Below are positions 63,109 to 64,000 of a stretch of 64,000 bases of DNA, in pieces; position 1 is the stretch's first letter, and each line of letters opens with the position of its first letter. The position numbers and the translations under genes are program-made. The DNA comes from Tubulanus polymorphus (Eukaryota > Nemertea > Palaeonemertea > Tubulaniformes > Tubulanidae). The DNA is taken from assembly GCF_964204645.1 (NCBI RefSeq), contig NC_134030.1, forward strand, positions 7,626,278 through 7,690,277, in the 5' to 3' direction. The notes beneath the pieces are model-generated. The model was given only the letters and a program-made list of their open reading frames with translations. It was not told where the DNA came from and made no database searches.

Positions 63109-63591
63109 TTTCGTCGTGCGGTCGTTCGAGTGAGTAATCAACAACGGCCGTTACACGAGCGTCGGATCTTCGATTACCACCGCATCGTGAGCGGTGATCG
63201 TTCAAGTACGCCATTCAACAATCGGACAACAATGGCTACGCGACGCGAACCTGATCATCATGGCGTCGCCGACAGAAGGTATCCGCTAGATCGCGGGCAC
63301 CGGCGTCGTCTAAGGTGCACCACTCCAGTCGGCGGCGGGAACAATCGTTCTCTGGGAGTTCGACATTTGGTCGTGGCATCTTGCTTTGAAAGAAACTCCG
63401 ATCTTGAACAAGAAATGCGGAAGACTCTCGTTGAAATGAAAACTCGTCGTCATCGGCGGCGCGGAATCGGGGTCAACTCCGAGTATCTACAATTCATTTA
63501 TTATTTACCTCCAGTCGCTCGGTTTACAAAAGATGAAATTCGATTTGATTTGACTCGAATCGAAGGTAGAATCGCGGTCAACGACGCTTGA
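63109..63591 (+). CDS. Longest open frame of the window: probable terminal exon, Arg-rich
   Basis: A strong acceptor (GGCCCTTTTTTGCAG) is followed by 160 open codons to a TGA at 63589-63591. The product starts FRRAVVRVSNQQRPLHERR and continues IFDYHRIVSGDRSSTP, TTMATRREPDHHGVADRRY, SLGVRHLVVASCFERNSDL, EQEMRKTLVEMKTRRHRR, VNSEYLQFIYYLPPVARF and TKDEIRFDLTRIEGRIAVN. A frame this long is unlikely by chance in this composition. Arg/His richness suggests a nucleic-acid-associated or intrinsically basic protein. No family is recognised. Internal donor-like sites (CAGAAG|GTATCC, CGAAG|GTAGAA) could shorten it. Confidence 0.43.
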   Translation, partial: FRRAVVRVSNQQRPLHERRIFDYHRIVSGDRSSTPFNNRTTMATRREPDHHGVADRRYPLDRGHRRRLRCTTPVGGGNNRSLGVRHLVVASCFERNSDLEQEMRKTLVEMKTRRHRRRGIGVNSEYLQFIYYLPPVARFTKDEIRFDLTRIEGRIAVNDA

Positions 63592-63610
63592 AATCTGATC
63601 ACGTTTCCGA

Positions 63611-63901
63611 ATGCGACAGATAAGTGTATATCGCGCCAGTACGCGAATGTCTTTCAAGAACGAAAATTCTATTATCGACTTTGTACCGGGTTGCAGACTT
63701 GAAATTTGTTATTCTTATCGAAATTTGTTAACAAGCATAGCCTTACAGTCGATTCTGGAAGATTGGGCTGTAAAAAAACCCCAAAAAATTCTGCTTATCT
63801 CCTTCTGTTTTCATTTTTCCAGACTTGGAGCCATTGTTAATGTGGTCATGATTATGAAAGAAAATTTTTTTCAACGAAGAATTTCTATAAAATCATATTG
63901 A
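63611..63901 (+). CDS. Candidate ORF just downstream of 63109-63591
   Basis: A 96-codon ATG-initiated frame starts 20 bp after the preceding stop: MRQISVYRASTRMSFKNENS, IIDFVPGCRLEICYSYRNL, LTSIALQSILEDWAVKKPQ and LISFCFHFSRLGAIVNVVM. The codons are plausible. A separate gene so close is unusual for an animal genome, so this may be 3' untranslated sequence or part of the same unit after an unseen intron. Confidence 0.27.
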   Translation: MRQISVYRASTRMSFKNENSIIDFVPGCRLEICYSYRNLLTSIALQSILEDWAVKKPQKILLISFCFHFSRLGAIVNVVMIMKENFFQRRISIKSY

Positions 63902-64000
63902 TACTGCAGCACAACTGCGGTACAACTTTTGTTGTTAGATCAGTTAGTCCGGAATCCTGGTCAGGAAACTGAGATAAGTCCGGAATGACTTACATGGATT

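Overview
This window is eukaryotic and most probably from an invertebrate animal. The evidence is short GT-AG introns (about 70-110 bp), isolated exons in long AT-rich non-coding sequence, abundant small inverted-repeat transposons, minisatellites, no bacterial-type gene packing and one 100-N scaffold gap (42745-42844). I cannot name the species or phylum from sequence alone. Open reading frames longer than about 120 codons are almost absent, so genes were read as exons. I looked for an open frame bounded by a pyrimidine-rich AG acceptor and a GT donor or stop, with codon-like composition. Several exon calls rest only on this pattern.

Left third (1-34 kb). Most convincing exons here lie on the minus strand. 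The anchor is 4561-4681, a canonical exon whose protein matches the start of the N-terminal FHA region of PHLDB/LL5 proteins (pleckstrin homology-like domain family B). The gene should continue leftward out of the window. Further minus-strand exon candidates (13293-13499, 19151-19193 with 19287-19414, 28752-28900 and weaker ones) have good splice signals but no recognisable family. They could be upstream exons or a different gene. Between them sit a 1.45-kb GTAGTGTGCTGAGG-type minisatellite (20522-21968), a 24-bp array at 15.3 kb, a degenerate array at 28 kb and many MITEs.

Middle (34-47 kb). Inverted-repeat elements occur at 35.0, 36.7, 37.4, 39.4 and 40.9 kb, and the one at 37.4 kb carries a hammerhead-ribozyme-like loop. 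A probable two-exon minus gene with an acidic tail lies at 39.0-40.0 kb. The clearest plus-strand gene start is at 42285: a signal-peptide exon, a 73-bp intron and an EGF-like exon joined in phase 1. It is followed by the assembly gap. A minus-strand first-exon candidate lies at 43002-43076.

Right third (47-64 kb). There is a 30-bp tandem array (48.9-49.3 kb) and CpG-rich promoter-like stretches (51.5-52.0 and 52.9-53.3 kb). A well-supported pair of minus-strand terminal exons (54950-55476) encodes an unrecognised Arg/Cys-rich protein. A large foldback element, a duplicated exon-like segment (58.4-58.9 kb), exon candidates on both strands near 61 kb and the longest open frame of the window (63109-63591, plus) complete the layout.

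The most abundant mobile family (consensus ends GCCGCGATCAC...GTGATCGCGGC, full length about 330 bp, internally built from GGCCAAATTTGGCC-like blocks) is present in at least 16 full or partial copies. The window is best read as parts of several long-intron genes in a MITE-rich genome. No operon, prophage, CRISPR array or complete pathway is present.
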